64,000 bases of DNA from Cobetia amphilecti (GCF_020217465.1 NZ_CP084115.1:3534001-3598000); one strand, 5' to 3'. Numbered from the stretch's first letter, positions 9,206-18,623 are shown. Numbers and translations are program-made. Notes: generated by a model from the sequence alone, not told the origin.

Positions 9206-9922
9206 TCAGGCCGAGAAATCGATACCGATACGGCGACCGACTTCCTCGTAGGCTTCGATCACGCCGCCCAGGCCCTGACGGAAGCGGTCCTTGTCGAGCT
9301 TCTCGCGCGTCTCGGCATCCCACAGACGGCAGCCGTCCGGCGAGAATTCGTCACCCAGCACGACTTCACCATTGAAGACGCCGAACTCGAGCTTGTAGTC
9401 GACCAGCAGGATGCCGCCATCTAGGAACAGCTGTTTGAGGATGTCGTTGACCTGGAAGGTCAGTTCCTTGGCGCGCGCCAGGTGCTTGGGCTCTGCCCAG
9501 CCGAAGGTCTCGACCAGCGACTCGTTGATCATCGGGTCGCCCTTCTCGTCGTTCTTGAGGAACAGCTCGAAAGTCGGCGGATTGAGCTCGATGCCTTCCT
9601 CGACACCCAGACGACGCACCAGTGAGCCGGCGGAGATGTTACGCACCACGCACTCCACTGCCATCATGTCGAGACGCTTGACCAGGCACTCGTTGTCGCT
9701 GACCAGACGCTCGAAGTGGGTCGGAATACCGGCCGCCTTGAGTTTCTCCATGATGAAGGCATTGAACTTGTTGTTGACCATGCCCTTGCGATCCAGCTGC
9801 TCGATGCGCTTGCCGTCGAAGGCGCTGGTATCGTCGCGGAATTCCAGCAGCAGAAGATCCGGGTCGTCAGTGACGAAGACGGATTTGGCCTTGCCAGCGT
9901 AGAGCTCTTCACGCTTTTCCAT
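9206..9922 (-). CDS. purC: Phosphoribosylaminoimidazole-succinocarboxamide (SAICAR) synthase
   Basis: ATP-dependent ligase of purine biosynthesis that joins aspartate to CAIR to make SAICAR. The 238-residue product is the E. coli length (237). It has the N-terminal [12 protein letters not shown]-binding loop, RDDTSAFDG, the conserved [13 protein letters not shown] and the C-terminal LVDYKLEFG and [12 protein letters not shown] signatures. The start at 9922 has GGGGGA six bases upstream; the frame continues upstream without conserved sequence. purL, of the same pathway, lies 19 kb away on the same strand. Confidence 0.96.
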   Translation of the reverse strand: MEKREELYAGKAKSVFVTDDPDLLLLEFRDDTSAFDGKRIEQLDRKGMVNNKFNAFIMEKLKAAGIPTHFERLVSDNECLVKRLDMMAVECVVRNISAGSLVRRLGVEEGIELNPPTFELFLKNDEKGDPMINESLVETFGWAEPKHLARAKELTFQVNDILKQLFLDGGILLVDYKLEFGVFNGEVVLGDEFSPDGCRLWDAETREKLDKDRFRQGLGGVIEAYEEVGRRIGIDFSA

Positions 9923-10081
9923 GAGATTCCCCCTGATGACGCTAGACGCGTCGAGTGTTGAGGCGGTCGACGATGAATCGATCACGCTTGAGTCTGTCAC
10001 GCCCAGTCGAGAAGGACTGTGGCGTTGGTGTATGGCGTGATTCGAGAGCTGTCCATCTGGTCAGCTCATCCAGAATCACAA

Positions 10082-10108
10082 ACGCCCGATCGCGAAGCGA
10101 CCGGGCGT
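10082..10108 (-). terminator. Intrinsic terminator after the MBL-fold gene
   Basis: Stem ACGCCCG/CGGGCGT with an inner TCGC/GCGA pair and a short loop, followed on the minus strand by GTTTGTG. It sits 9 bases past the stop of the MBL-fold gene. Confidence 0.65.
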
Positions 10109-10116
10109 CATGAATA

Positions 10117-11052
10117 TCAGGCGATGGCCTGCCAGCCAAAGCCGCTGTCCTGCGCGGCGATGATCAGGCGACTATCGTCATCCGCAAGCCAGGGGGCCAG
10201 TGCCTCCCGGGCCAATGACGGATGGTTGTTGCTCTCCGACAGGTGCGAGGCCACCAGCCGCTGCAGGCGCGCCAGCCCCAGATAGGGCAAGGCAGCACAC
10301 GCCTGGGCATTGGCCAGGTGACCGAGCCGCCCCCCGACCCGCCGCTTGAGGCTGGGCGGATACGGCCCGCTGGCCAGCATCTGCGGATCGTGGTTGAACT
10401 CCATCACCAGCGCATCGCAATCGGCAAAGCACTGCAGCACATGCTCACTGACGTGGCCGAGATCGGTCAGCACGCCGAGGCGACGCGTGGCCGTCTCACC
10501 GCGCCGGTTGAACACGAACTGCACCGGCTCACGCGCATCATGGGGCACCGTGACCGGCAGAATCTCGAGATCCTTGATCGCGAACTCCTGCTGCGGCGTG
10601 ATCAGATGCCGACTCGGCAGCGCGCCGAGCTTCTTGGCACGCCCGGCAAGCCAGGTGCCGGTGGTCAGATGCACCGGCACACCATGGCGACGCGCCAGCG
10701 GCCCCACGCCGCTCAGGTGATCACCATGTTCATGCGTGACCAGCACGGCGTCCAGCTGCGAGGGATGCACGCCGAGGCGCGCCAGGCGGGCCTCGGTCTC
10801 CTTGAGGGTGAAGCCGCAATCGACCAGCACCAGTGCCTCGCGGGTGCGGATCAGCGTGCCGTTGCCCTTGCTGCCGCTGCCCAGCGAAGCCATCGCCATC
10901 ACGCCCTGGGCGTCGTCACTCGGCCCACGGGCGGCCGTCAGGCCAGCCGCCAGCGCCCCACTGCCTTCCACCGGGAGGGGGATCTGAAACGACGCAGCCG
11001 CCTCACCCGACGAGTCGTCAGATGAGGCGGCGCAAGGCGTGTCGAGCCACAT
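10117..11052 (-). CDS. MBL-fold metallo-hydrolase (YycJ/WalJ-like)
   Basis: Beta-lactamase-fold hydrolase whose core begins MASLGSGSKGNGTLI about 53 residues in. The metal-binding VTHEHGDHLSGV motif (H-x-H-x-D-H) follows, with later ligands in PHDAREP, LTDLGH and a C-terminal ASHLSES. This matches the YycJ/WalJ group of single-domain nuclease-like hydrolases; the substrate is unproven. The frame opens at ATG 11052, two bases after the bamC stop, which favours translational coupling and a 311-residue product. The first ~50 residues are low-complexity and may not be translated: internal ATGs at about 10896 and 10890 give the typical family start. It is the third gene of dapA-bamC-MBL. Confidence 0.8.
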   Translation of the reverse strand: MWLDTPCAASSDDSSGEAAASFQIPLPVEGSGALAAGLTAARGPSDDAQGVMAMASLGSGSKGNGTLIRTREALVLVDCGFTLKETEARLARLGVHPSQLDAVLVTHEHGDHLSGVGPLARRHGVPVHLTTGTWLAGRAKKLGALPSRHLITPQQEFAIKDLEILPVTVPHDAREPVQFVFNRRGETATRRLGVLTDLGHVSEHVLQCFADCDALVMEFNHDPQMLASGPYPPSLKRRVGGRLGHLANAQACAALPYLGLARLQRLVASHLSESNNHPSLAREALAPWLADDDSRLIIAAQDSGFGWQAIA

Positions 11053-11054
11053 GC

Positions 11055-11993
11055 TCAGCGCAGTGTCGACGCCACAGCGTCGAGCAGCTCACGCGCCAGT
11101 GCCGGCGTGGTCTCTTCACCATCGGCACGAGTCGCCGTGACCAGGGTGTGGTCATTCTCGGCGCGCAGCTTGAGTACCATCGGCACAGGGTCACCATCGC
11201 CGCCGATACCCAACCAGCCGCCATCACGCTCTTCACGCGGGATGTAATCGACCATGAACTCGCCACGCGAGCGGTCCTGATCGGTCAGCGTCTGGTAGTC
11301 GGTGTTGAAGTTCTTCTGCAGCTGATAGAGCAGCTCGGCCCAGCTGCGCTCGGTGTCCAGCGCCAGATCAACCTGCCAGGTGCCATCGCGGCCTTCCAGG
11401 CGCACGCGGTCATCACGGCTGAGCGACTGGGCCGCCAGCGAGACGCCGCTATCGGCGGAAGACGCGGCCAGATAGCCGCTCAGCGCGTTCAGGCAGCTGC
11501 CGGCGACATCGCCGCCCTGCTGACAACGCACTTCGGAGGCATCGGCACGCAGCCCCTGGCTGACGCTGATGATGCCCTGGGCCGTGGTGATCTCGCCCTT
11601 GCCGGCATCGATGCTCTGCACATCCAGGCCCTGGTCGCGCACGAAGGACTGCAGACGTGTCCATACCGCTGCCGGCGCGGCGTTCACGGCCAGCCAGCGG
11701 GCATCGCCACTCTGACGCATGGCGACGAATTCACGCCCGCCCTGCTCGCTGGTCGCCAGCGGCTGGGGACGCGGTGCCTCGAAGTCGTCGCTGGCCAGGA
11801 AGTCACTGCTGGCCTGCGGCACCGGCATGGAATCCTGGTAATCACCACGATTGATCGTGTCCGGCAGCTCCAGCGGCGGCGCGATGCTGGCATCGGCATA
11901 CTCGCTGTTGCGATCGTAGTAGTAGCCATCACTGGAACAGCCTGCGACCGCGAGCGCCGTCAGCAGGGCCAGTGGCACGAAACGCTGACTCAT
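11055..11993 (-). CDS. bamC: Outer membrane protein assembly factor BamC (lipoprotein)
   Basis: Accessory lipoprotein of the BAM complex that folds beta-barrel proteins into the outer membrane. The 312 residues start with a short signal peptide and a lipobox AVAGC near residue 19, then the unstructured N-terminal stretch, then two helix-grip-like domains (RWLAVNAAPAAVWTRLQSF and WAELLYQLQKNF). The dapA-bamC order is the same as in E. coli and many gammaproteobacteria. Its ATG shares one base with the dapA stop (TGATG), so translation is coupled. Sequence similarity in this family is low outside the domain starts, so gene context adds much to the call. Confidence 0.9.
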   Translation of the reverse strand: MSQRFVPLALLTALAVAGCSSDGYYYDRNSEYADASIAPPLELPDTINRGDYQDSMPVPQASSDFLASDDFEAPRPQPLATSEQGGREFVAMRQSGDARWLAVNAAPAAVWTRLQSFVRDQGLDVQSIDAGKGEITTAQGIISVSQGLRADASEVRCQQGGDVAGSCLNALSGYLAASSADSGVSLAAQSLSRDDRVRLEGRDGTWQVDLALDTERSWAELLYQLQKNFNTDYQTLTDQDRSRGEFMVDYIPREERDGGWLGIGGDGDPVPMVLKLRAENDHTLVTATRADGEETTPALARELLDAVASTLR

Positions 11994-12877
11994 CAGTTGA
12001 GCACCTCGGCCAGTTGCAGTGCTTCCTCGACCGTGGAGTGGTACTGCTCGGACAGCCAGGTCAGCGGCAGACGCACGCCGGATTCCGGCGACAGGCCCAT
12101 GCGATGCATGGCGAACTTGACCGGGATCGGGTTGGACTCGACGCCCATCGCGGAGTGCAGCGGCATCAGGCGCGTGTTGATCTGGTGAGCGCGCTCGGCA
12201 TCGCCGGCCACGGCGGCTTCACACATCTCGTGCATCAGGCGCGGCGCGACGTTGGCCGTCACGGAGATATCGCCGTGGCCGCCCATCAGGATGAAGTCGC
12301 AGGCCGTGGGGTCATCGCCGGAGTAGAGCGCGAAGTCAGTGCCCTTGAGGCGGTCGATCAGTTCCTGACCGCGCTCCAGGTTGCCGGTGGCATCCTTGAG
12401 GCCGACGATGTTGTCGAGCTCGGCGAGACGGAAGACCGTCTCGTTGTAGATATCGGAGCAGGTACGACCCGGCACGTTGTAGAGAATGACCGGGATACCG
12501 GCCTGCTCGGCGACGGCCTTGAAGTGCTGGTAGAGCCCTTCCTGGGTCGGCTTGTTGTAGTACGGCGCCACGGAGAGGCAGTAATCCGCACCGACTTCCT
12601 TGGCGTAGCGAGCCAGCTCGACCGCTTCGGAGGTGGCGTTGGCGCCCGTGCCGGCGATGACCGGAATCTTGCCGGCAACCGTCTCGACCACACAGCGGAT
12701 GACATCGAAGTGCTCCGCGAAGGACATGGTGGTCGGTTCGCCGGTGGTGCCGGCGGCGACGATGGCATCGGTGCCATTTTCGAGGTGGAAGGCGACCAGC
12801 TGGCGCAGGGCGTCCCAGTCGATCTCGCCGGTGGCCTTCATCGGGGTCGCCAGTGCGACAATGCTACCTGTGATCAT
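11993..12877 (-). CDS. dapA: 4-hydroxy-tetrahydrodipicolinate synthase
   Basis: Condenses pyruvate with aspartate semialdehyde, the committed step of lysine and diaminopimelate synthesis. The 294-residue TIM barrel has the expected features: GTTGEPTT near residue 43, the Schiff-base Lys in IVGLKDATG, the proton-relay Tyr in LYNVPGRT and YSGDD. The start [12 protein letters not shown] at 12877 matches the E. coli N-terminus, with GAGGAG and CGAGGG upstream. The open frame continues about 97 codons further upstream without homologous sequence. It is the first gene of dapA-bamC-MBL. Confidence 0.96.
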   Translation of the reverse strand: MITGSIVALATPMKATGEIDWDALRQLVAFHLENGTDAIVAAGTTGEPTTMSFAEHFDVIRCVVETVAGKIPVIAGTGANATSEAVELARYAKEVGADYCLSVAPYYNKPTQEGLYQHFKAVAEQAGIPVILYNVPGRTCSDIYNETVFRLAELDNIVGLKDATGNLERGQELIDRLKGTDFALYSGDDPTACDFILMGGHGDISVTANVAPRLMHEMCEAAVAGDAERAHQINTRLMPLHSAMGVESNPIPVKFAMHRMGLSPESGVRLPLTWLSEQYHSTVEEALQLAEVLN

Positions 12878-13324
12878 CCCTCGAATTCTCCTCTGGTGCC
12901 TGATGCGCCAGGCGTGTCCCTGCGCTGTTGAAACAACGGATCTCGGGGACAGACATCTGACATAAATTGGTTGACGCAGGACTCTGATTGCGTGGGCACG
13001 CCGACACGCGAGTCGCGTCAAGGGTGATGATGTTACAAAGACCATCGAAGCCTGTACAGACGCCATCTGCACCGGTTGTGCAAAGCGGTGGATTCCCTCG
13101 CCTGTCCGCGGGGCAGATGCACGGTGGATGGGCGCGATGGCGCCGGTCGCCAAGACGGTGAAACACAAGAGTTCTGCCCTGTCTTTGACAAGTCAGGACG
13201 CCCTGCGTGTAATGCAGGACACACCGCAGAAGCGGGCAAGCGCGATGCCCATCACTGCCGGTTTTTTTCATCATTCAGCACTGTCAGCCGCCACATGGCC
13301 GTCAGTCATCGCCAGGAGAGCACG
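12878..13324. other. Divergent dapA / bcp intergenic region
   Basis: 447 bases with no gene. It holds a clear sigma-70 promoter toward bcp (listed separately). Toward dapA there are TTGACG hexamers but no well-spaced -10 that I would defend. No riboswitch-like structure (for example a lysine riboswitch) is apparent before dapA. Confidence 0.5.
13185..13213 (+). promoter_or_regulatory. Sigma-70 promoter for bcp
   Basis: Perfect TTGACA at 13185-13190, 17-base spacer, TGTAAT at 13208-13213; 112 bases before the bcp start. Confidence 0.7.
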
Positions 13325-13801
13325 ATGAGCGTCAGCCTCGGTCAGCCAATTCCCGACTTTACCGCCCAGGCCACCAGTGACACCGAAGTCACTCCGGCCA
13401 GCCTCAAGGGCAAGCAAGCCGTCATCTATTTCTACCCGAAGGACCACACGCCGGGCTGCACCACCGAAGGCGGTGACTTCCGCGACAACCTCGAGGAATT
13501 CGAAGCGGCCAACACCGTGATTCTCGGCGTTTCCCGCGACAGCCTGCGCACCCACGAGAACTTCCGGGCAAAGCAGGGCTACCCGTTCGAGCTGATCAGC
13601 GACCCGGACGAGATCCTGTGCAAGATCTTTGACGTCATTCACATGAAGAAATTCATGGGCAAGGAAAGTCTCGGCGTGGTGCGCTCCACCTTCCTGATCG
13701 ACGCCGATGGCAATCTGGCGCGCGAATGGCGTGGCGTGAAGGTCAAGGGCCATGTCGAGGAAGTGCTGGAAGCCGCCCGCGAGCTCAACGCTGACCGCTA
13801 G
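13325..13801 (+). CDS. bcp: Thioredoxin-dependent peroxiredoxin Bcp/PrxQ
   Basis: A 158-residue peroxiredoxin that reduces H2O2 and organic hydroperoxides with thioredoxin as donor. The peroxidatic Cys45 lies in KDHTPGCTTEG (P-x-x-x-T/S-x-x-C family motif) and the supporting Arg near the C-terminus is in VVRSTFLID. Position 50, where the E. coli protein has its resolving Cys, is Gly here. The only other Cys is Cys99 (DEILCKIF), a position that serves as resolving Cys in the other PrxQ subtype. AGGAGAG precedes the ATG. The gene is divergent from dapA, an adjacency seen in several gammaproteobacteria. Confidence 0.93.
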   Translation: MSVSLGQPIPDFTAQATSDTEVTPASLKGKQAVIYFYPKDHTPGCTTEGGDFRDNLEEFEAANTVILGVSRDSLRTHENFRAKQGYPFELISDPDEILCKIFDVIHMKKFMGKESLGVVRSTFLIDADGNLAREWRGVKVKGHVEEVLEAARELNADR

Positions 13802-13904
13802 TCTCGAATGGCAGCAGCTCGAGTGGCAGTAGCCCGCGTGACAGCAGCTCGTGGAGAAACAGCTGAGCAGAGAGCGCCTGCGCGCCAGCCGCCTCAGCCA
13901 TGAC

Positions 13905-13933
13905 AAAGCCCCGCCGATTGGCGGGGCTTTTTC
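13905..13933. terminator. Intrinsic terminator between convergent bcp and permease genes
   Basis: Stem AAAGCCCCGCC / GGCGGGGCTTT, loop GATT, followed on the plus strand by TTTTT. It works best for bcp, and the A-run gives a weaker signal on the minus strand. Confidence 0.85.
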
Positions 13934-13935
13934 GG

Positions 13936-15027
13936 TCAGGCGCTCTTGTCCGCGACCCGATTCTCCTCGGCGCGCGCCCGGCGCGGCCAGGCGTAGAGCA
14001 GCGACTTCATCAGGGTCGCCAGCGGGATGGCGAAGAACACCCCCCAGAAACCCCAGATGCCGCCGAAGAACAGCACCGCGAGGATGATCGCCACCGGATG
14101 CAGATTGACCGCCTCCGAGAACAGCAGCGGCACCAGCACGTTGCCATCCAGCGCCTGGATGATGCCGTAGGCGATCATCACGTACATGAAGGTATCGCCC
14201 AGCCCGTAATGGAAACCGGCGACGGCGGCGACCGGCAAGGTTGCCCCTGCCGCGCCGATATAGGGAATCAGCACCGAGAAGCCGACCACGATCGCCAGCA
14301 GCGCCGAATACGGCAGCCCGAAGGCGACGAAGGTGACGTAGCTGACGCCGCCGACGATGACGATCTCGATCACCTTGCCGCGCACGAAGTTGGCGATCTG
14401 GTCATCCATCTCGTTCCAGACCCGGCTCATCAGCAGGCGCTTGCGTGGCAGCAGCGCCAGCGTGAAGTCCACCAACCGCTCGCGGTCCTTGAGCATGAAG
14501 AACACCAGGATCGGCACCAGCACCAGGTAGATCACCACGCCCATCAGGTTGCCCAGCGACGCCAGCGACAGCGATACCGCGCGCTGCCCGAACTGGGTCA
14601 GCTCTCGCCCGGCGGCGCCGACCCACTGCTGGACCTGCTCCGGCGTGATCAGGCCGGGGAAGCGCTCCTGCAACTCGCCCAGCCAGCGCTGCCCGGAGGC
14701 GAACATGCCGGGAATCTCCTGGATCAGGTTGGCCAGCTGATGCCAGACCAGCGGCAGCAGGATCAGCGCACTGGCCAGCATGATGCCCATGAACACCAGC
14801 GTCATCAGGCTGACCGCCGCCAGGCGCGGCAGGCCACGGCGCTCCATCCAGCTCACGCCGCTCTGCAGCAGGAAGGCGACGATCAGGGCGGTGAAGAACG
14901 GCGCCAGCATGCTGCCGAGCAGAATGACGGCGGCGAACACCAGCACCAGCACCAGAAACAGCACCACCGCTTCTTCGTCGGAGAAATAGCGCTCGATCCA
15001 GCCACGCAACAACGTCTTCATGGTCAT
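13936..15027 (-). CDS. AI-2E family transporter (PerM/YdiK-like membrane protein)
   Basis: A 363-residue inner-membrane protein of the AI-2E/PerM family with about seven to eight hydrophobic segments and an internal soluble stretch (LGELQERFPGLITPEQVQQW). The C-terminal GFSVLIPYIGA and FFGGIWGFWGVFFAIPLA segments are typical of the family. Members export AI-2, ions or uncharacterised solutes; the substrate here is unknown. The start at 15027 overlaps the tusA stop by 4 bases (ATGA) and has GAGGAAG 7-8 bases upstream. It is in an operon with tusA. Confidence 0.88.
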   Translation of the reverse strand: MTMKTLLRGWIERYFSDEEAVVLFLVLVLVFAAVILLGSMLAPFFTALIVAFLLQSGVSWMERRGLPRLAAVSLMTLVFMGIMLASALILLPLVWHQLANLIQEIPGMFASGQRWLGELQERFPGLITPEQVQQWVGAAGRELTQFGQRAVSLSLASLGNLMGVVIYLVLVPILVFFMLKDRERLVDFTLALLPRKRLLMSRVWNEMDDQIANFVRGKVIEIVIVGGVSYVTFVAFGLPYSALLAIVVGFSVLIPYIGAAGATLPVAAVAGFHYGLGDTFMYVMIAYGIIQALDGNVLVPLLFSEAVNLHPVAIILAVLFFGGIWGFWGVFFAIPLATLMKSLLYAWPRRARAEENRVADKSA

Positions 15028-15329
15028 GACGGATCTTCCTCGCACAGCGCCTTGATCACGAAGCGATAATCGCCCTCTGGCGTCTCTTCACGCGAGACCA
15101 GCGCGTGATCGCTCAGCGCCAGATAGGCAGGGATGTCGCCCCAGGCGCCGGCGTCGCTGGCGAGGACCTCGAGTTGCTCGCCGGCACTCATGCCAGCCAG
15201 TTTGAGCTTGGTGCGCAGCAGCGGCAACGGACAGTGCAGGCCGCGCGCATCCAGCGTCTGCAGGTGAGTATCGGCCGTGGAGTCAGCCATCGGATTCGCA
15301 GTCTCAGCGCCAGGTCGTTCGAATGCCAT
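15024..15329 (-). CDS. TusA family sulfurtransferase
   Basis: A 101-residue TusA/YeeD-type protein. The catalytic Cys is in the CPLP motif of DARGLHCPLPLLRTKLKL; the remaining fold (ASDAGAWGDIPAYLA, then a terminal VIKAL strand) fits the beta-alpha-beta sandwich. Members relay persulfide sulfur to tRNA thiolation (true TusA) or other acceptors. The coupling here to a membrane transporter rather than to tus genes suggests the accessory YedF/YeeD-like branch, but this is not certain. The start at 15329 (MAFERPG) has GGAAGGG 4 bases upstream; a longer frame to 15365 is less likely. Confidence 0.85.
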   Translation of the reverse strand: MAFERPGAETANPMADSTADTHLQTLDARGLHCPLPLLRTKLKLAGMSAGEQLEVLASDAGAWGDIPAYLALSDHALVSREETPEGDYRFVIKALCEEDPS

Positions 15330-15545
15330 CTGCCCTTCCGTTCTCGTTATGATGTTCTGCCGCACGCCATGGAGGGTGCAGCTTGAAAACGCCCCGATTT
15401 AAGGGCACCTTGCCTGACAAAGCAACTTTCCGCCCTGCGCGGCTGCGTCTTGCCCGGACTCACGCAGGGCCGTCAACGCCAGTGCGGCGCCCGGCAATCG
15501 GGCGAGCCGACCGCACCTTGCGCCATATCGAAGAGGATTGCCTGC

Positions 15546-17048
15546 ATGTCGTTGCTGCCCCCCTTGAGCGGACGCGTTCGCATCGGACGCCGCGGGCTTG
15601 CCACCCTGTCGAGCGCCCTGCTCGGCCTGTTGCTGATGGGCGCGCCGGTCGCCAGTGCGCCGGCCGCATCCCACAACGACTATGGACTGCCTGACCTGGG
15701 GAGTGCGAGTGGCGGCATCTCCAGCAACGATGAATATCGTATCGGTCGCGCCTGGCTGCGTCAGTTCCGCGCCCATGTGCGTGAATGGGATGATCCCATC
15801 ACTCTGGACTGGATCGGTAGCATCGTGCGTCAACTGGCGCCGTGGAGCGAGCTGGATGACCGCAATTTCATCATCACGCTGGTCGCCAGCAGCCAGCTGA
15901 ATGCCTTCGCCGTGCCCGGCGGCGTGGTCGGCGTCAATACGGGCCTGTTCGCCTTCGCGCCGGACCGCGACGCCTTCGCCTCGGTGCTCGCCCACGAACT
16001 GGGCCACCTCTCCCAGCATCACTTCGCGCGCAACATGGAGCGCCAGGCCGAGACACGCCTGCCGACGCTGGCCGGCTTCCTCGCCGGCATGGTGATCGCG
16101 GCGGGTGGAGGCGGTTCAGCGGGCATCGCGACCATGGCCGGCACCCAGGCCGCTGCCATTTCCGATCAGCTGGCCTATTCGCGTCGCTTCGAGCAGGAGG
16201 CCGACCGCGTCGGCATCGATGCACTGTCACGCGCCGGCTTCGACCCCGAAGCCATGCCGCGCATGTTCCGCGCCATGCAACGCATGGCCAGCCTGCAGGG
16301 CGGCAATGCACCGGAATTTCTGCTCACGCACCCGGTGACCGAGGCGCGTATCGGCGACACCCAGGCGCGTGCCGACGCCATGCAGAAGGTGACTCCCGAC
16401 CCGCTCGCGCAGCTCGCCTACGCGATGATCCGTGCCCGCGCCTTGCTGGCGCTCAATCTGCGCCAGCCCGAGCAGGGGCTGACGACACTGCGCGAAGACA
16501 ACCCCGGCCCCGACGCGATTGCCTACTATCAGGCGCTGGCCGCGGCGGAGCACAACCAGGTCGACAAGGCGCTGGCCGCGCTGGACCGCCTGCATGACAA
16601 GCATCCTGACCTGACCCTGATCAGCGCCAGTGCGGTCGAGGTCGCGCGGGATGCCCGGCGTTATGAGGAGGCGACCCGCCGCGCCAGACGCCTGCTGCGC
16701 CTGCAACCCGACTACCTGCCGACCCGACTGGCCATGGCGGAAGTCGCGCTGCAACAGGACCCCGCCGCCGCGCGCCAGCAGCTGGAGGATATGCGCCGCG
16801 ACCATCCCGATGACCCCAAGGTCTGGAGCCTGGCCTCCGAAGCCAGTGGGCGCAGCGGCCACACCGCCGAGGCCTTCCTGTATCGCGCCGAATTCGACCA
16901 GCTGGAGGGCCGCATGGACAAGGCCTTCGCTCAGCTCAAGCTGGCCGACGAGGCCGCGCGCAAGAACGGCGACTTCAGCATGGCCAACCGTATCAGTTCA
17001 CGCCGGGAAGACTTCAAGCGCTATCGCAACGCCATCGAGGAGTTCTGA
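15546..17048 (+). CDS. bepA: Periplasmic M48 metalloprotease BepA with TPR repeats
   Basis: Periplasmic zinc protease and chaperone for outer-membrane biogenesis (LptD maturation, degradation of stalled beta-barrels). The 500-residue product (E. coli BepA 487) has an N-terminal signal peptide (GLATLSSALLGLLLMGAPVASA), the HELGH zinc motif in VLAHELGHLSQHHFARN, the third ligand Glu in QEADRVGIDAL, and a C-terminal half of TPR repeats with the expected Leu/Ala heptad spacing. The ATG at 15546 follows GAGGA about 10 bases upstream. An antisense frame and an upstream in-frame extension were rejected because the signal peptide starts here. Confidence 0.93.
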   Translation: MSLLPPLSGRVRIGRRGLATLSSALLGLLLMGAPVASAPAASHNDYGLPDLGSASGGISSNDEYRIGRAWLRQFRAHVREWDDPITLDWIGSIVRQLAPWSELDDRNFIITLVASSQLNAFAVPGGVVGVNTGLFAFAPDRDAFASVLAHELGHLSQHHFARNMERQAETRLPTLAGFLAGMVIAAGGGGSAGIATMAGTQAAAISDQLAYSRRFEQEADRVGIDALSRAGFDPEAMPRMFRAMQRMASLQGGNAPEFLLTHPVTEARIGDTQARADAMQKVTPDPLAQLAYAMIRARALLALNLRQPEQGLTTLREDNPGPDAIAYYQALAAAEHNQVDKALAALDRLHDKHPDLTLISASAVEVARDARRYEEATRRARRLLRLQPDYLPTRLAMAEVALQQDPAAARQQLEDMRRDHPDDPKVWSLASEASGRSGHTAEAFLYRAEFDQLEGRMDKAFAQLKLADEAARKNGDFSMANRISSRREDFKRYRNAIEEF

Positions 17049-17080
17049 GGCAGCCCCCGCTCGCAGCACCAGGCAAACAA

Positions 17081-17116
17081 AAACCGCCGCCCCGGGGAAT
17101 CGGGAGCGGCGGCTTT
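17081..17116. terminator. Intrinsic terminator between bepA and nadA
   Basis: Stem CCGCCGC / GCGGCGG with partial inner pairing and A/T flanks on both sides (AAAA / CTTTGTT), suited to both converging genes. Confidence 0.75.
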
Positions 17117-17156
17117 GTTCATGCAGGCAGCAATCGGTGGCGATCAGCGTCAGCGC

Positions 17157-18236
17157 TCAGCCGCGATTGAATTCCAGCATCCGCGTCAACGGCTTCAGGG
17201 CGCGCTCACGCAGGTCATCATCGACGAAGACTTCCTCGGCATTGGCTTCCGCCGGATCGCGACGCAGCACGGCGGCCAGATTCTCCAGGCCGTTCATCGC
17301 CATCCACGGGCAGTGCGCACAGCTCTTGCAGGTCGCGCCATTGCCGGCAGTCGGCGCCTCGTACAGCTGCTTGTGCGGCGCGGCCTGCTGCATCTTGAAG
17401 AAGATGCCACGATCGGTCGCGACGATCAGCTGCTGATTGTCGAGCTCGACGGCAGCCTTGATCAGCTGCGAGGTGGAACCGACCACATCGGCCAGTTCAA
17501 CCACCGACTGCGGTGATTCCGGGTGCACCAGCACCGCGGCGTCCGGGTAGACCTTGAGCAGGTCACTGATGCCCTGGGCGCGGAACTCGTCGTGGACGAT
17601 GCAGGCACCGTCCCACAGCAGCATGTCGGCACCGGTCTGCTTCTGCACGTAGGCGCCCAGATGCTTGTCCGGCGCCCAGATCAGCTTCTCGCCCCGGGCG
17701 TGCAGGTGCTCGATGACATCGACGGCGATCGAGGAGGTCACCACCCAGTCGGCACGCGCCTTCACGGCCGCCGAGGTATTGGCGTACACCACCACGGTGC
17801 GGTCGGGATGAGCATCACAGAAGGCCGCGAACTCGTCTTCCGGGCAGCCGAGGTCCAGCGAGCAGGTCGCCTCCAGCGTCGGCATCAGCACACGCTTCTC
17901 CGGCGACAGGATCTTGGAAGTCTCGCCCATGAAGCGCACCCCGGCGACGATCAGTGTCGAGGCGTCATGGCGGGCACCGAAACGTGCCATCTCGAGCGAG
18001 TCGGCGACGCAGCCGCCGGTTTCCTCGGCCAGCTGCTGGATGGCGTCGTCACAGTAGTAATGCGCGACCAGTGCGGCATCACGCTCGATGAGCAGCTGCT
18101 TGATCTCGTCGATCAGCGCGGCATCCTCGGCGGCGGGGCGTGTCGGGCAGTAAGCGCGGGCCAGATGCTCGCGCACCTGCTCACGGACGGCATTGTGGGC
18201 CTCACGACCCGGCATGGCATTAGTCAGGCTGTTCAT
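17157..18236 (-). CDS. nadA: Quinolinate synthase NadA
   Basis: [4Fe-4S] dehydratase that condenses iminoaspartate with dihydroxyacetone phosphate to quinolinate, the substrate of NadC. The 359 residues show the three-fold repeated architecture: [37 protein letters not shown] and a C-terminal [16 protein letters not shown]. Candidate cluster ligands are one Cys from each repeat, as in the E. coli enzyme. The ATG at 18236 follows a GTGAGAG. A GC hairpin at 18254-18272 lies in the short leader. It is separated from nadC by 14 kb. Confidence 0.95.
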   Translation of the reverse strand: MNSLTNAMPGREAHNAVREQVREHLARAYCPTRPAAEDAALIDEIKQLLIERDAALVAHYYCDDAIQQLAEETGGCVADSLEMARFGARHDASTLIVAGVRFMGETSKILSPEKRVLMPTLEATCSLDLGCPEDEFAAFCDAHPDRTVVVYANTSAAVKARADWVVTSSIAVDVIEHLHARGEKLIWAPDKHLGAYVQKQTGADMLLWDGACIVHDEFRAQGISDLLKVYPDAAVLVHPESPQSVVELADVVGSTSQLIKAAVELDNQQLIVATDRGIFFKMQQAAPHKQLYEAPTAGNGATCKSCAHCPWMAMNGLENLAAVLRRDPAEANAEEVFVDDDLRERALKPLTRMLEFNRG

Positions 18237-18490
18237 GTGTCTCTCACCTAGCCCACAGGGGCTCCCCCTGTGCTGAGTGGGTCAGGACTCGGCCCGGGCA
18301 CGAACGGCCCGTGGCGGCCCTGCCAGCGCTGCAGCTGGGCTCCCCAGACTGCGGCGTGTGCCTTGGGCGTCTATCGCCCGCAGCGTCGTCCGCACTGGGC
18401 GGACATGAGCCTTGGCTCGCCCACAAGGATACGCCTGGCGCGATCGCGGCTCCAGTCGACTTGGGGGCAACGGACTCTTTCCTTTCGCGT
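18237..18490. other. Gap between nadA and the tRNA-Lys cluster, with a leader hairpin
   Basis: A perfect 8-bp stem CACAGGGG/CCCCTGTG (18254-18261 with 18265-18272, 3-base loop) lies 18 bases before the nadA start and would fold just upstream of its ribosome binding site. No known NAD-related riboswitch is recognised. The rest of this 250-base gap shows nothing I can name. Confidence 0.4.
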
Positions 18491-18526
18491 AACAAAAATT
18501 GCCCCGCGCCAATGAAGGCACGGGGC
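18491..18526 (-). terminator. Terminator of the tRNA-Lys operon
   Basis: On the minus strand, GCCCCGTGCC pairs with GGCGCGGGGC (one G-T pair) around a TTCATT loop, followed by AATTTTTGTT. It starts 7 bases past the last tRNA. Confidence 0.88.
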
Positions 18527-18532
18527 AAGATC

Positions 18533-18607
18533 TGGTGGGTCGTGAGGGATTCGAACCTTCGACCAATTGGTTAAAAGCCAACTGCTCTACCACTGAGCTA
18601 ACGACCC
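18533..18607 (-). tRNA. tRNA-Lys(TTT), copy 4 in transcription order
   Basis: 75-base cloverleaf with encoded CCA. The acceptor arm is GGGTCGT/ACGACCC, the anticodon loop CTTTTAA gives anticodon TTT, and the T loop is TTCGAAT. Sequence identical to the other three copies. Confidence 0.97.
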
Positions 18608-18623
18608 AAAACTGGGTGGCGGA

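Noticed and set aside
13900-15069. 389-codon open frame on the plus strand, Gln/His-rich
   Set aside because: It is the reverse of the AI-2E permease gene; its composition is a shadow of GC-rich codons, with no ribosome site or homology.
18237-18490. Possible NAD-related riboswitch before nadA
   Set aside because: Only one short hairpin is visible and there is no conserved motif.
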